Below, piece after piece: positions 1 through 10,346 of a stretch of 64,000 bases of DNA (within the stretch, counting starts at the first letter, position 1; every line of letters starts with the position of its first letter). The notes beneath the pieces are model-generated. The model was given only the letters and a program-made list of their open reading frames with translations, did not search any database and was not told the DNA's origin. The translations under genes were made by a program, and so were the position numbers. The stretch is from Poa pratensis (Eukaryota > Streptophyta > Magnoliopsida > Poales > Poaceae). The stretch covers positions 1,306,031-1,370,030 of the forward strand of contig CAMZMU010000012.1 in assembly GCA_947311845.1 (NCBI GenBank), in the 5' to 3' direction.

Positions 1-397
1 AGTTCACTCGACGGATCGGGACTGGTTAACTACACATTTGGGTAACACCTTACTAGCTTTCAATCAAACTCGAGTCCCCGGACTCGAATCTGGAACAAAC
101 TGGTCAGATTCGACTAGGCCGCTGAGGTCTTACTGAGTCGATCTGCAGTATAACTTTGAATTTTACCCAACGCGTCCGTCGGGATTTTTCATCATGTCTG
201 CTGACACGGAAAGGATAAGGATTGACGTTGCTGGAACGGTCCTTAGCCCAGCTCGAAAGTTCGGCGGGTCTTACCTTTGCACTATGCGTGCAGCATCCGA
301 GGTATTTGCGACGGACGCAACTCGGGAATGTTTCGAGTATGATTTTACATATGAACACAGTCGATATATTCATCGACTGACACTTTGACACTATTTT

Positions 398-668
398 ATC
401 GGGTGCGCGACAGCGCTCCCGATGGGAGTAGCCCCGAGATTGTGCTTTATTGATTGCAATGAAGGATAATCTCAAAACCATCCTTCTCTACATTTGTTAG
501 TCGAAGAAAACCTTTTGCCATAATTCTATCGGGTGCGCGTCAGCGCTCCCGATGGGAGTAGCCCCCGAGATTGTGCTTTATTACTTGTAATGGAGGATAA
601 TCTCAGAATCACCCAGTCATGATCATCTTTAGTCGAAGAAATTTTTGATACGCTCCCGATGGGAGTAA
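398..668. repeat. Tandem repeats, about 129-bp unit, in A' 3' UTR
   Basis: The block containing CAGCGCTCCCGATGGGAGTA, followed by a GAT-TGTGCTTTATT stretch and GGATAATCTCA, occurs near 398, again 129 bp later near 527, and a third shortened time near 645. The same array is present in A (35312-35590) and a single diverged unit in B (2330-2440). It is shared by related elements in the 3' UTR just upstream of the LTR. Confidence 0.75.
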
Positions 669-1489
669 TATGTATTTGATCGTAGAGACAGCCGAGTTAA
701 CATACACTCGACAACCAATCGAGTGATTAATATGCTCTGGGCGAACCCGACATCTTTTCTGAACAAATTTGCTGCTATGACGTCAGGGATGACGTTTTAT
801 GGCGACTGCGCCACCTGACACGCGGTGGCGTGCGCTGTGCTGCGAGAGATGGGACGTGACACGTCTTGTGGGCCCATTGTACAGCCGTTTGGACTGGATT
901 TGACCGTTCAGGCACGATTTCTCCGGAGCCATGATGGTAGTTCCTAGATTCCCGTGCGTAGTGGGCGGAGTGGCCGGCGACGGTTGCCCTCCGTGGCTGC
1001 CACGTGTACGGTTAGATTTGCTTATGTGCCCACGATCTCGCATCGACGGTGCGGATTCTTTTGCTTTTGAGGTTAAAAAGGGGACGGCGGCGTAAATAGT
1101 GTTTTTACTTGATGCTTCTAGGCTTAACTCCCAAATAATTGAGTGGGTTGAGCAACTTTTGTGTTTATTTATGATTTTTATGACCCAGCCCTCGAGTATT
1201 CGAGTGCGGCTGGGGTATTATGTTGTGAACAAGAGCAAAACACATGCTTTTTGAGATAGCGCAGCCCTGAGTGCTCGGGTGATGCTAATTTTGCGAGACC
1301 AAGTTATGCGAGTAGTAAGCAGAGAGAAATATGAGGAATCATGAATTATATTTCATTTTGAATGTTAAGCTGCAGGCCGCCTCATTAAAAACCTTCCAGT
1401 CCCCTTAGGTACCCTGGTAAGGAAAAGAGCGCGTCTGAAACCTGCAGCTATCCGACATCTGTGCCTATTACATTGTGCGACTGAGCAAT

Positions 1490-2326
1490 CTAAGCATAGA
1501 AACGGCGCAGCTGCGCAACATTCCAAGGATTATGCGAGAGTTCTCCTGTCTTCGCGTGCTTCAGTCTGTATGCCCCACCACCAATGACCTCGGTGATGAT
1601 GAAGGGTCCTTCCCATGGAGAAGCGAGTCTGTGCACCTTCTTTTGCTTCAGTCGAAGTACCAGGTCACCAACCTCGAAGGACCTGGTACGCAGTCGACGG
1701 CTGTGGTAGTTGCGGAGGTCCTGCTGATAAACAGCTGTGCGTGCGAGCGCCGTGTTACGTGCTTCTTCTAGCAAGTCGACTGCGTCTTCGAGTGCCTCGT
1801 CTGCATCTTCTTCATTATATGCTTCGACTCTTTGTGCGTTGAACCTTACGTCTGATGGCAGAATTGCCTATGCGCCGTAGACCATGAAAAATGGAGTGAA
1901 TTGCGTTGAGGCGTTGGGTGTTGTGCGTAGGCTCCATAGCACAGACGGGAGCTCTTCTACCCAAGCACCCGCAACCCTTTTGAGTGGCACCAGGAGGCGC
2001 TTCTTGATTCCACTTGTCACGAGCCCATTGGCCTTTTCGACTTGGCCGTTTGATTGCGGGTGCGCCACAGATGCATAATTGAGCGTGATATCTTGCTCTT
2101 TGCAGAAGGATTTGAATTCCTCAGCCGTGAAGTTTGTACCGTTGTCAGTGATGATGCCATTTGGCACACCAAAGCGGTATATGATGGATTTTATGAAATT
2201 GACTGCTGTAGCGGCAGTCGAACTTGTGATGGGTACTGCTTCAATCCACTTGGTGAACTTGTCGACCGCCACCAGAAGGTGAGTATGCCCTCCATGGGAG
2301 GATTTTTTGAGTGGCCCAACCATATC
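1490..2326 (-). pseudogene. Integrase C-terminal fragment (A')
   Basis: Minus-strand coding remnant of the integrase catalytic core and C-terminus. The second catalytic aspartate region (ITDNGTNF) and the glutamate region (HPQSNGQVEKANGL) are visible. The first aspartate (DMVGP) falls at the truncation point. The frame is cut by a TAG at 1868-1870 just after the residues VYGA; A has a sense codon there. The original stop follows LRRFYA at 1490-1492. It cannot encode an active enzyme because the zinc-binding N-terminus is absent and there is a nonsense codon. Confidence 0.85.
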
Positions 2327-2903
2327 GGCGAGATTATGCTTTATTTCGCTTGAAGTAGAGGATAATCTCAATAATTTTGCTCTTTTTGATCAATCGCAAG
2401 AAATTTTTTGATACGCTCCAATGGGAGCACCTTTGCTAGTCGAATCCTTGTGTCGATTGTAGTCTCGAACCCACCACTCAAATGTGGACGTTGGCACTGC
2501 CTCTGACGTCATTCGTGACGTCTTAGGCGTGCGCTCTCCGTTTTGACAAGACGTGTCTGTGTGGGCCCAATGTTCAGAGTTTTGACCGCAGAAGACGCCG
2601 TTTTAGCTTTGATTTGACCGGACGTGGCGAATTTTTCGCCGCGCCAACATAACCTCCTAGGGTTTTGTGCGTATTGGGCGACGTGGGATGCGACGGTTGC
2701 TCTCTGCGCTCGCCACGTGGACGGCCAGATGCTATGTGCATTTGGACGGACGGTTATGATGGGTTTTGCGTTGTGCGGTAAGTAGCAATATTTGCGCAAG
2801 ATTTTGATTTACTTGCCATTCACTTCCTCTGTTCCTCTTCTTCCTCGCGCAGCGCACACCATTGCTCTGCCTCCCAAGCTCCTTGCTGCTTGCTCCTTGC
2901 GCA

Positions 2904-5634
2904 ATGGCGCCAAAGAAGATCAAGCGTGCCGCTGCAACTGTCTCCGCCACCGATCCAGCGGACAAGGGGAAGGATGCGGCCATGGCGAGTGAGCCTGCCG
3001 ATGCGCTTTTGAAGATCCCCGGTGATTGGACGAGATCCAGTGTAACCGAGGATACCCTTTCTGAGTACCGTCAGAAGGGTTGGCTGCCGCCAGCTGACCA
3101 GCTGGCCGCGCGTGCTCCAGGTCTGGAGGTACGCCCTGACCCTCGCAACGGCGAGCGCGTCTGCTTCGCTGAATTCCTTCCCCGCGGGTTCTCTCTCCCT
3201 TTGCATGATTTTGTGCGAGGGCTACTGTACGCCTATGGCTTGCAGATTCATGATCTTACTCCCAACAGCATTATGCATATCGCCTGCTTCATGGTGCTAT
3301 GCGAATGTTTCTTGGGGGTGTCCCCCAGCTGGGCATTGTGGAAGCATATCTTCAAGGTGCGCCACAATTGCCGGGGTAAACGCCCCTGCCCGGTGGGTGG
3401 ATTTCAAATCCAAGTGTGAAGCGATCCGCATTACTTTAGCTTGAAGACAGTCGACTCTGCCCAAGGTTGGCGGACCAAATGGTTCTATGTGCCAGTCGAC
3501 CAGGTGGTGCTCCCGGCTTTTTGATTGAGAATTCTCCGAAGAAGACGGTAGCCTGGGACCACCATATCTCTCCTGCTGAAGCCAAAGAAGCCACCCCTTT
3601 GCTGAATGAGATTGGAAAGTTGCTGAAGACTGTTTCTGGTATTCAGTTAATCCGCACTTATTTGAAGATGCGAGTGTGGCCCATGCGCCTTCGTGCCCAC
3701 CCGATGTGGCAGTATGAGGGCCCACTCGACAGCATCAGGATGAGCACCACCGAGTTGACGCCGAAGGAGCTCAGTGCTCAGGTGAAGAAGATCACGAGCA
3801 TCAAAGCTTCCACAAAAATCGACTTCAACTTCCCCACGTCCCCTACGGGCCAGAGAAGGCCTTACCCGCAGTGAGTGATTCTTTTTGCCGTTTTTATGCC
3901 TCACCATCTGCCTTTGCATCCTTTTTGCTTTCGTTCTTATAATTATGAATTGTGCTTGTTACATAGGGTCACTCGACTGCCACCTCTCTCCCTCCTCTAC
4001 CCGAAGCCGGGCCTACTGTGGAGACGGCAGTACAGGAGGAAACCAAGCTGCCCATTGCTGACCCTGCTTCTGCCCACTCGACCCCTCAGGATAATCCCGA
4101 AGAAGAAACAGGGGAAGAGGTGGAACAGGTTGTAGCGGATGCTTCGGATGAATCAGATGCTGAGCAGGGTCCTCGCAAGCCTAAACGCCAGCGTTTGGTT
4201 CTTCCGGAGTCTTCGAGTACAGAGGATGAGCAAGGGGACACCGGTAATTCGGGTATCCCTTCTCCTGCTAAAAGCCATCCCCTGACTGTCTCCCCTCTGG
4301 CTTCTCGTCCTCCTGCCACTTCGAGTAACACCTCTCGACTGGGTGTTTTCTCTCTTGGTGACGAACCTGATTCCGATGAAGAAGATGAGCCAAGGTTTGC
4401 TTAATGTTCTATTCCTTTATTTGTAGCCGCGCCTTTATGATTTTTGTGTTTTGATTGCATGTATTTTTGCTTTTTGATACCAGTGGCAAATCGCCATCTC
4501 CCCCTCCAGTCGCGGACACGTCGATTGTGGCGCAGCCATCCACCCTTCTAGAGGCAGCACAAGGCACTATTCTTGAAGCGGCCAAGGACGCAACTGAGCT
4601 GATGGTTGCTGATTTGAACAAGGAGAAGGCTGCCCCAACCGCGGATGCCGTGGCTTCCTCCTCCAAGCTTGCCTCTTGGACTGATCACTCGACGATAACA
4701 TGCGTATTCTGTTTCAGCCTATGTATTGCGCCATGGCCCCTTGGGTCCAGGCCTTTGTTCGGGTGGAGCAAGAGAGGGACTCCCTGCAGTCAACTTCGAC
4801 TGAGCTTGCGCGTAAGCGTTTTTTGCTAAAAACTCTTCCCTTCTTTTGAAGTTATGATACTAATCGAGAATGTTTGTGAACTCCGCAGAAAACAAGAAGT
4901 CAGCTGAGGAGCAAGTGGAAGGCCTGGAGAAACAAGTGCAGGATTTGCAGACCAAGCTCTCCACCCAGCAGTCTGAATCGAAGAAAGCACTTGCTGATGC
5001 TCAGGACGCAACCACTCGCCGCGATAAGGAGCTTGCTGCACGTCTGTTGGGTATGGCCCGTGCTGCCAAAGGTGAATGAACTGTTTTTGTGAGTAGCTCT
5101 TTGGTTATTTTAGCAGCTTTTGCTCATAACTTCTGCTTTCTGAATTTTGAAGGTTCCGAAGGCACCTCGGCTTCCACTAAGCCATCAAGTGACTCACTGT
5201 CACTCGATGATGCAATAACGGAACTCGAGTCTGTGTTGTCCAAGACCAAAGGCGACCTGGCTACCATGACCAGTACCCTTAGCAATTTGCACGCGGGGAT
5301 GTGTCCTACAGCCGCCGCTCCCTCGACTGCAGAAGGACTTGCTGCAGCTTTTGGCGAAAGATCGTCGATTGTGGCGGATTTTGCCCGCGAACTCACGGTA
5401 CGCGGCTCGGAGTACACCCTCAGGCTTTTGTTAGGCAATGGTGTAGAGGCCGATTTCGACAATGCTTTATCGGACTACCCGAAAAAGCCTGATGGAAAGC
5501 CGCTATCATTCAGGGGTGTAACCGAGCCAGCTACGCGTCTGAGCGAAATCTGCGTCCAGACTATGGAGCACCGGGCTGAAGCTGTTAGGGCTCAGTCGCG
5601 TAAAACTAGGGCAGAATCCATCTCGCAGGCCTAG
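2904..5634 (+). pseudogene. Antisense accessory gene 1 of element B (PF04195-type)
   Basis: Plus-strand, opposite to gag. From ATG at 2904 (MAPKKIKRAAA), the first exon encodes a domain matching what I know of the 'putative gypsy type transposon' family (PF04195). Hallmarks are a basic start, GFSLPLHDFVRGLL, YGLQIHDLTPNSI and HIACFMVLCECFLG, ending in LWKHIFKV. Later exons are acidic/Ser-rich and then coiled-coil. Likely introns, by GT-AG sites, are 3871-3966, 4395-4483, 4812-4888 and 5072-5152; the last exon ends at the stop near 5634. The 4394/4484 joint keeps frame. There are frame breaks near 3415, 3520 and 4690 and a phase mismatch at the first intron, so this copy is broken or carries indel errors. 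Such antisense ORFs are known between pol and the 3' LTR of Tat-lineage plant elements; their function is not settled. Confidence 0.75.
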
Positions 5635-5786
5635 GAACTTTTTACTCTGTAATTTGATTACTCGAACCTGGCATGTATGCTTTTGCTACTTATGTTTATG
5701 CTAGTATATACTTTTGGATGCTTTTGTTTGAATGAAAATTTGCTGAATCATCTGAATTTTGCAACTTCGTGTGTCTGGGCTTCTGA

Positions 5787-6620
5787 ATGTTGCGTTTTAT
5801 GAACCAGCCACAAGAATGCGAGTCTGGTGGACCTTCTCCTTCTCATACTCGAACATCTGGTCGAGCAAGGAATGATACGAGGGCACTCGCTCTTGCGAAG
5901 AATCGAGTGAGTGAACTAGAGCAAGAACTCAAAAACACTCGATCAGAGTTGGAGCTACTGCGTTCCAAGCCAAGTTTTGCTACCCAACGCGAGGATTATG
6001 TTCTTGGCGAGATGGACCACATAAACAGGCAACTCGAATGTGAGTTTATGACACCATTTTTGCTTAAAAGTTTTCATTTGCTTGCATTATGCTTTCGACC
6101 AATAACTTTTTGGCCTTTTGCAGGTTTTGTGCCTGATGCCCAGCAGGAAAGTAGGAGGGTCAATCGACTCCTCGATAATGCTGTTGATGTACCAACTACT
6201 GGCAGGCAACATTTTTATTTGGACAAGGTGCACGCTCGCACACTTGCTACTTTGAAGGATCGAGTATGGCAAAACGCCCAAGTGCTCGAGATGTGCAGAC
6301 GTATCTTCACTCGCCTAAATTGTGCGCTTTTCCCGTCAGGGCCTCAACCTCAAGGGTTGTTTCCCTTGATTGATATCTTTCGAGTGACGGACTCAGTCAA
6401 AGAGTCTTTGATGCAGCTTGCTATTCTTGGATCCAACGCCACTATGGCTTACATCCGCGGCCGTAAGCCAAATTTTGCGATTCGACCTCCTGCAATTGGC
6501 ACACTTGTATCCCAATCACATTTGATCGATACACGCTCTGCTGCTGAGGAACTCATCGATTGCTGCAAGGAGCAACTTTTTGGTCATGTACTGGATATAA
6601 AGGATGAGCCAGATTCTTAA
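5787..6620 (+). CDS. Antisense accessory gene 2 of element B, coiled-coil protein
   Basis: Plus-strand ORF of 277 codons, 150 bases after gene 1. The N-terminus is Ser/Arg-rich; residues about 35-75 form a heptad-like coiled coil (RVSELEQELKNTRSELELL). The C-terminal half (from VPDAQQESRRVNRLL) is helical. A GT-AG intron is likely at 6040-6123 (donor GTGAGT, acceptor TTTTGCAG). It is 84 nt long with no stop, so the protein stays open whether or not it is removed. No enzyme motif is seen. I do not recognise a named domain. It could be a separate gene or the 3' exons of gene 1. The ATG at 5787 is the first in frame; 5799 is a second candidate. Confidence 0.6.
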   Translation: MLRFMNQPQECESGGPSPSHTRTSGRARNDTRALALAKNRVSELEQELKNTRSELELLRSKPSFATQREDYVLGEMDHINRQLECEFMTPFLLKSFHLLALCFRPITFWPFAGFVPDAQQESRRVNRLLDNAVDVPTTGRQHFYLDKVHARTLATLKDRVWQNAQVLEMCRRIFTRLNCALFPSGPQPQGLFPLIDIFRVTDSVKESLMQLAILGSNATMAYIRGRKPNFAIRPPAIGTLVSQSHLIDTRSAAEELIDCCKEQLFGHVLDIKDEPDS

Positions 6621-6710
6621 CTTGTAAACTTTTTGAATAACCGGGGCATTCTCCGAATGTAAATATGTTCTCTTGTATTTGTGGCGAAATATTTATATGC
6701 GTATATTTGT

Positions 6711-6970
6711 GACAGCCCCCCGAGTCTATCGAGTGGGATTTTTGAGTTTTTCTTTTGAACCCAGCCCTCGAATATGTCGAGTGGGATTTTTGAGTAGTTT
6801 TGCTTGACCCAGCCCCCCGAGTATATCGAGTGGTTTTTTTAGTATTTTTGCTTGACCCAGCCCCCGAGTATATCGAGTGGTGTTTTCTAGTTTGTATGCT
6901 TGACCCAGCCCCCGAGTATATCGAGTGGGGCTTGGGTTTTATGCTCGAGCCCCCGAGTGTTTGAGTGGGG
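6711..6970. repeat. Minisatellite, 5-6 copies of a 50-60 bp unit
   Basis: Imperfect tandem units each contain CAGCCCCCGAG-TATATCGAGTGG followed by a T-rich stretch and TTGACC. Two diverged units are found at the equivalent place in A (36100-36200) and A' (1185-1280). The array separates antisense gene 2 from the end of the gag-protease region. Units differ by substitutions and small indels, as expected of old slippage repeats. Confidence 0.8.
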
Positions 6971-7177
6971 TAAATAGTAAAAGGCATACATGAGGAATAT
7001 GGAGGAACATGTATCTTTATTCGAAATATGTTTTCGACCAGCAAGCCGCCTCATTAAAAACCTTCCACCCCTTAGGTACCCTGGTAAGGGAAAAGAGTGC
7101 GTCTGAAACCTGCTGGTTCTTCCGATATTAAGCGCCTATTACATATCTATGCATAGAACTGACGCAGATGCGCCCCT

Positions 7178-8346
7178 CTATATACTAGTGTGACTTGACG
7201 ACATGTTGACCATATCTGAACCTTCACTCGCCTGCCCCTTGTGCTTCATCGCGTCGTTGATGACCTTGAGCCCTCTGTCGATTGCCATTTTCTTACTTTC
7301 TGGTAGAGGTGTACGGTCATTGGAGACCTCAAGCTCAGCGAGTGATTGCTCCATCCCGTACATCTCTGAGATTTTGCTGAAGTCACGGTCACATGAATCT
7401 GACATTTGAAAGTTCCCGTTGATCGTGATGACTCCTTTTGGCCCTGGCATTTTGAGCTTGAGGTAGGCGTAGTGTGGGACGGCCATGAATCGAGCGAAAG
7501 TGGGGCGCCCAAGTATTGCATGGTATTGTGATTTCCAATCGACCACTTCGAACTCAATCGACTCGGTTCTGAAGTGAGTAGGATCTCCAAACGTAATATC
7601 GAGTTGTATGGCGCCTTCTGGGAGCACTGCTTTGCCTGGGACGATGCCGTGGAAGGTACTTGCGGACTTTGGCAGATTTTCGACTGATTTGTTCATTCTA
7701 CGTAGCGTATCTGCAAAGATTATGTTGAGTCCGCTACCTCCGTCCATGAAGACCTTGGTCATGGCGTAGCCTCCAATTTGGGCGTCGAGTACCAAGGCTG
7801 CATGCCCTGGTCGATATACTGCGGGTGGGTGGTCCTCTCGATTGAAGATAATCGGAGTTTCTGATCCTTTCAAAAAAATTGTAATGGCTGGGGGTGCCAT
7901 GACCGCTATATTGACGTGTCGAGTGTGTAATTTTTGTTCTCTAATGGAGGGACGTCCTCGCTGGATCATGTTCATCTGTCCGCGAGTTACGGGATATTTT
8001 TGTTCATCTCCTTGCTGCATCTGGTGCACGGCTGCTGCCATTTGTGTTCCCGTAACAGGTTGTGCTGGCACCATGTATACTGGTGTCGGTTGCGCTGGTG
8101 TTGGTGCAGTATACACCTGAGTAGGCTGTGTTTGCGGTGGTATGGAATATACCTGTGCTTGTTGTACTTGTTGCGGTGCTGGATATGCCTGAACAGGCTG
8201 TGCTTGAGATGTAGTCGATGGAATCTGCACTAGTTGAGGAGGTGCACGCCCATCTCTTTGCAGTCGCAGTATATGTTCAATCGCAAGTTGATCGAATTCC
8301 CTGCAATTTCTCAGCGAGTGGTTAGAGCGAATCTTACCATCATCCC
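7178..8346 (-). CDS. Element B gag C-terminus and protease
   Basis: Minus-strand open frame. It starts at the target site of element C with the second half of a gag zinc-knuckle variant (DDGK, then NHS and RNC). A Pro/Gln/Tyr repeat linker follows (AQPVQAY, QAQVYSIP, TQVYTAP, TPVYMVP), then the protease. The protease active-site motif reads VFMDGGSGLN, the DGGS form typical of Tat elements, followed by a second conserved stretch (YHAILGRPTFARFMA). The frame ends at 7178 with NMSSSHTSI, where A continues into RT. The gag N-terminus is at 31482-34009. No stop or shift occurs within this half, although the copy is split by C. Confidence 0.85.
8342..8346. repeat. Left target-site duplication of element C (ATCCC)
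   Basis: ATCCC lies directly before TGTAACATCCC of the first LTR and again directly after the CTGACA end of the last LTR (31477-31481). A 5-bp duplication is the normal footprint of gypsy integrase. Both flanks read as the same gag codons of B, which proves nesting. Compared with A, the G run at this site is one base short on the minus strand, so B's gag halves are one base out of frame. Confidence 0.9.
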
Positions 8347-8810
8347 TGTAACATCCCAAAAATGTAACCCAACTTTATTGCTTGTTCTTTTAAAGTTTAG
8401 CATCATCATGGCATCATATTCATGTGTTCTTCTCACTTAATATTTTATTTCTTTGCACAATTAAACAAAACCACATTTTTTGTGTTGTTACTATGTTGCC
8501 CAAAATAATACTAATGGTCTTAACAAAAGTATTTTGTTCAAACAAAAATATTTGCAAAAGGTTCTAATACAAAATTCCTAATATTTTGTTTTCTATAAAC
8601 AAAAACCAGAAAACTGGAAAAAGAAAAATGTTCAGGCTTAAAAAAAAAAAAAAAACAGTGGAGCCTGGCCGAGTTGGGCCTCCAGCCCACCTTCGGCCCA
8701 GCAAACCCAACCCTGTCGCTTTCTTCCTCTGCCGTACCAAAGGAGCACGCACATGGCGTGGGCACGGTGGCCTCCACCGGCCAGCGCCTCCTCTCCACCT
8801 TTTCCACCTC

Positions 8811-8890
8811 CATAAAGCCAGCCCCGCGCCTCCAAACCCCAAACCCTAGCCTCTCCCTCTCCTTCCCTCTCGCGCCGCCGCCTGGTAAGT
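8811..8890 (+). promoter_or_regulatory. Candidate LTR promoter, telo-box and splice donor
   Basis: CATAAAG (8811-8817) is a TATA-like box. About 30 bp downstream is AAACCCTA (8841-8848), the plant telo-box common near start sites of translation-related genes, inside a C/T-rich tract typical of transcript starts. CTG|GTAAGT at 8884/8885 matches the 5' splice consensus. The same string occurs in LTR 2 and LTR 3. The promoter role is inferred from position and motifs. Confidence 0.5.
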
Positions 8891-9504
8891 TCTTCCACGC
8901 GCAGCCGTCGCCATGGCCGTAGCAAGCTCAAGTTCGCGCCCGGCCTAATCGTGCTTCCTCCTGCTCGTCTACCTCGCCGCAAAGTCCGCCTCGACGCCCG
9001 CAGGATCTTCTTCTCCGGAGAAGAACCTGGGAGCCCGTGTTTCGCCGTGACAAGTTCGCCGCTCCCGACGCCGACCGCCGCTCTGCACCTTCTTCTTCGT
9101 CTCCGTCTCGTCGCCTCCGTCGTCCTCGAGCCTCCGACTTGCGCCAACAAGCTCTGGGTGAGCCGCCGCCTCCAAATACGTCCTTCCCCCTCTCGATTTC
9201 GTCCTGGAACGAGCGATCCCGCGCGATGCCGACCTCGGCATCGACACGGCCGTGCCATGCCGATCAAGAACACGACGCCTTGCGTCCTCCCTTCCACCTC
9301 CGATCACGCGCACGGTTACCGCCACCTCTCCCGCATCCACTTGCACGCACGCACGCACCCGGAGCGCCGCCAGAACGTGGTCGTCGCCGATCTGTCCTCC
9401 GCCGTCGCACCACTGCCCCAAAGTCTGAACCTTTTCTTCAGTTTCGTCAGAGAAGAGAAGCAACACTTCAAAAACCATCAGATCTATTATCTAATACATC
9501 CACC

Positions 9505-9566
9505 GCAGTGGCCCAGTGGTCTACACCACCGATCCACAGCGCCGAGCACGGTTCGAACCCCACGCG
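9505..9566 (+). other. tRNA-like Pol III box pair inside the LTR
   Basis: TGGCCCAGTGG (9509-9519) fits the tRNA A box and GGTTCGAACCC (9550-9560) fits the B box. They are 41 bases apart, close to the spacing in tRNAs. The T-arm stem pairs poorly, so this is not a functional tRNA. It may be the head of a tRNA-derived SINE captured by the LTR, or chance. It is repeated in LTR 2 (near 19100-19160) and LTR 3 (near 28822-28884). Confidence 0.45.
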
Positions 9567-10346
9567 CCGCAAAGGCCAACTTTTTCCCAGTTTTTCTCCG
9601 GTCTGACAGGTGGGACCCGTTGGTCAGCGACTGTGCTGGCCAGCGCAGCATACCGCGCCTACGTGGCGCACGGCCCCGCATGGCAGTGGCACTGGCTAGC
9701 CACTGCCTCGGTGAGAAAAGTCCCAGATCCAGATCTGGATCTGGAATCTTGCACGCAGGCCCCTGGCCTTTCTGTTTTTACAACTAGGCCCTTAAAACTT
9801 TCTGTTCATCACCATCAGGTCCCTGGTTTTTATAGAAACACCCCTAACTTTCAAAACTTTATAACTTTTAATTTATAACTCCAAATTAAATAAATTAAAT
9901 ATGTTTTCATATCAGAAAAATGTCACCTATTCAAATTTCAACTTTGTTTCTGGTTTTGAATAATTAAAAATTGTGGCAACTAAATAAATGTTTATTTTAT
10001 TGTGACAACTTGTAAAATTCATAACTTCTGCTACACTACTCCAAATTTTGCAAATAAAATATCAAACTGAAACTAAAAATGCAACCTTCCTGTTCATTGC
10101 ATTTGCATGCATATTTAAGCAACTTAAATTATCAAATTAATTGGAATCACCTTGTAATTCAATCTTGCATATGGGGTTCTTTTCCTAATTGCTTTTAAAT
10201 AGCAATGACTCCATTTAAATTGATCTTGCATGCAAATTTGCAGTAACATGAACATTAACTTGACATGCATCATCCCATGCTTGTGCATTTTTATTCCTTG
10301 TATTGATTGTGTTCTATATTCCATGTTTGGTGCTTGTTCTCGGTAG

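Larger units (their letters stand above)
1..2326 (-). mobile_element. 3' fragment of Tat-lineage Ty3/gypsy element (A')
   Basis: Minus-strand remnant holding the end of integrase and the 3' untranslated region. It matches 34916-37241 almost base for base; scattered single substitutions and indels suggest about 99% identity by eye. The match ends at 2326, where the sequence switches in mid-integrase to the 3' UTR of element B, with only 1-2 bases shared at the joint. The 3' LTR would lie left of the window. The abrupt end with no LTR terminus or target duplication fits an illegitimate-recombination deletion. Identity with A is seen directly; the mechanism is inferred. Confidence 0.85.
2327..8346 (-). 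mobile_element. Element B, 3' half (gag-PR Tat-type gypsy without pol)
   Basis: Left half of a minus-strand LTR retrotransposon that continues at 31477-34454 on the other side of element C. From right to left it holds the gag C-terminus and protease (8346-7178), a scar where pol should be, a repeat-rich spacer, and two antisense plus-strand genes. The remainder is a UTR homologous to that of A. Just left of the protease stop (about 7143-7178) the sequence resumes with the homologue of the last few integrase codons (LRQFYA-stop) and the 3' UTR of A. RT, RNase H and nearly all of integrase are therefore missing. The 3' LTR is lost at the junction with A' (2326/2327). Confidence 0.8.

Noticed and set aside
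1475..1771. Plus-strand ORFs over the integrase of A' (and 36389-36755 in A)
   Set aside because: Shadows of the minus-strand integrase codons; the two copies differ by frame-changing indels.
9505..9566. Functional tRNA gene
   Set aside because: A and B boxes are present, but the T-arm and acceptor stems do not pair.
8951..9787. Long open frames in the GC-rich part of the LTR (also near 18548-19460 and 28268-29178)
   Set aside because: Both strands and several frames are open because of composition. Frames differ among LTR copies by one-base indels and show no domain or conserved start.
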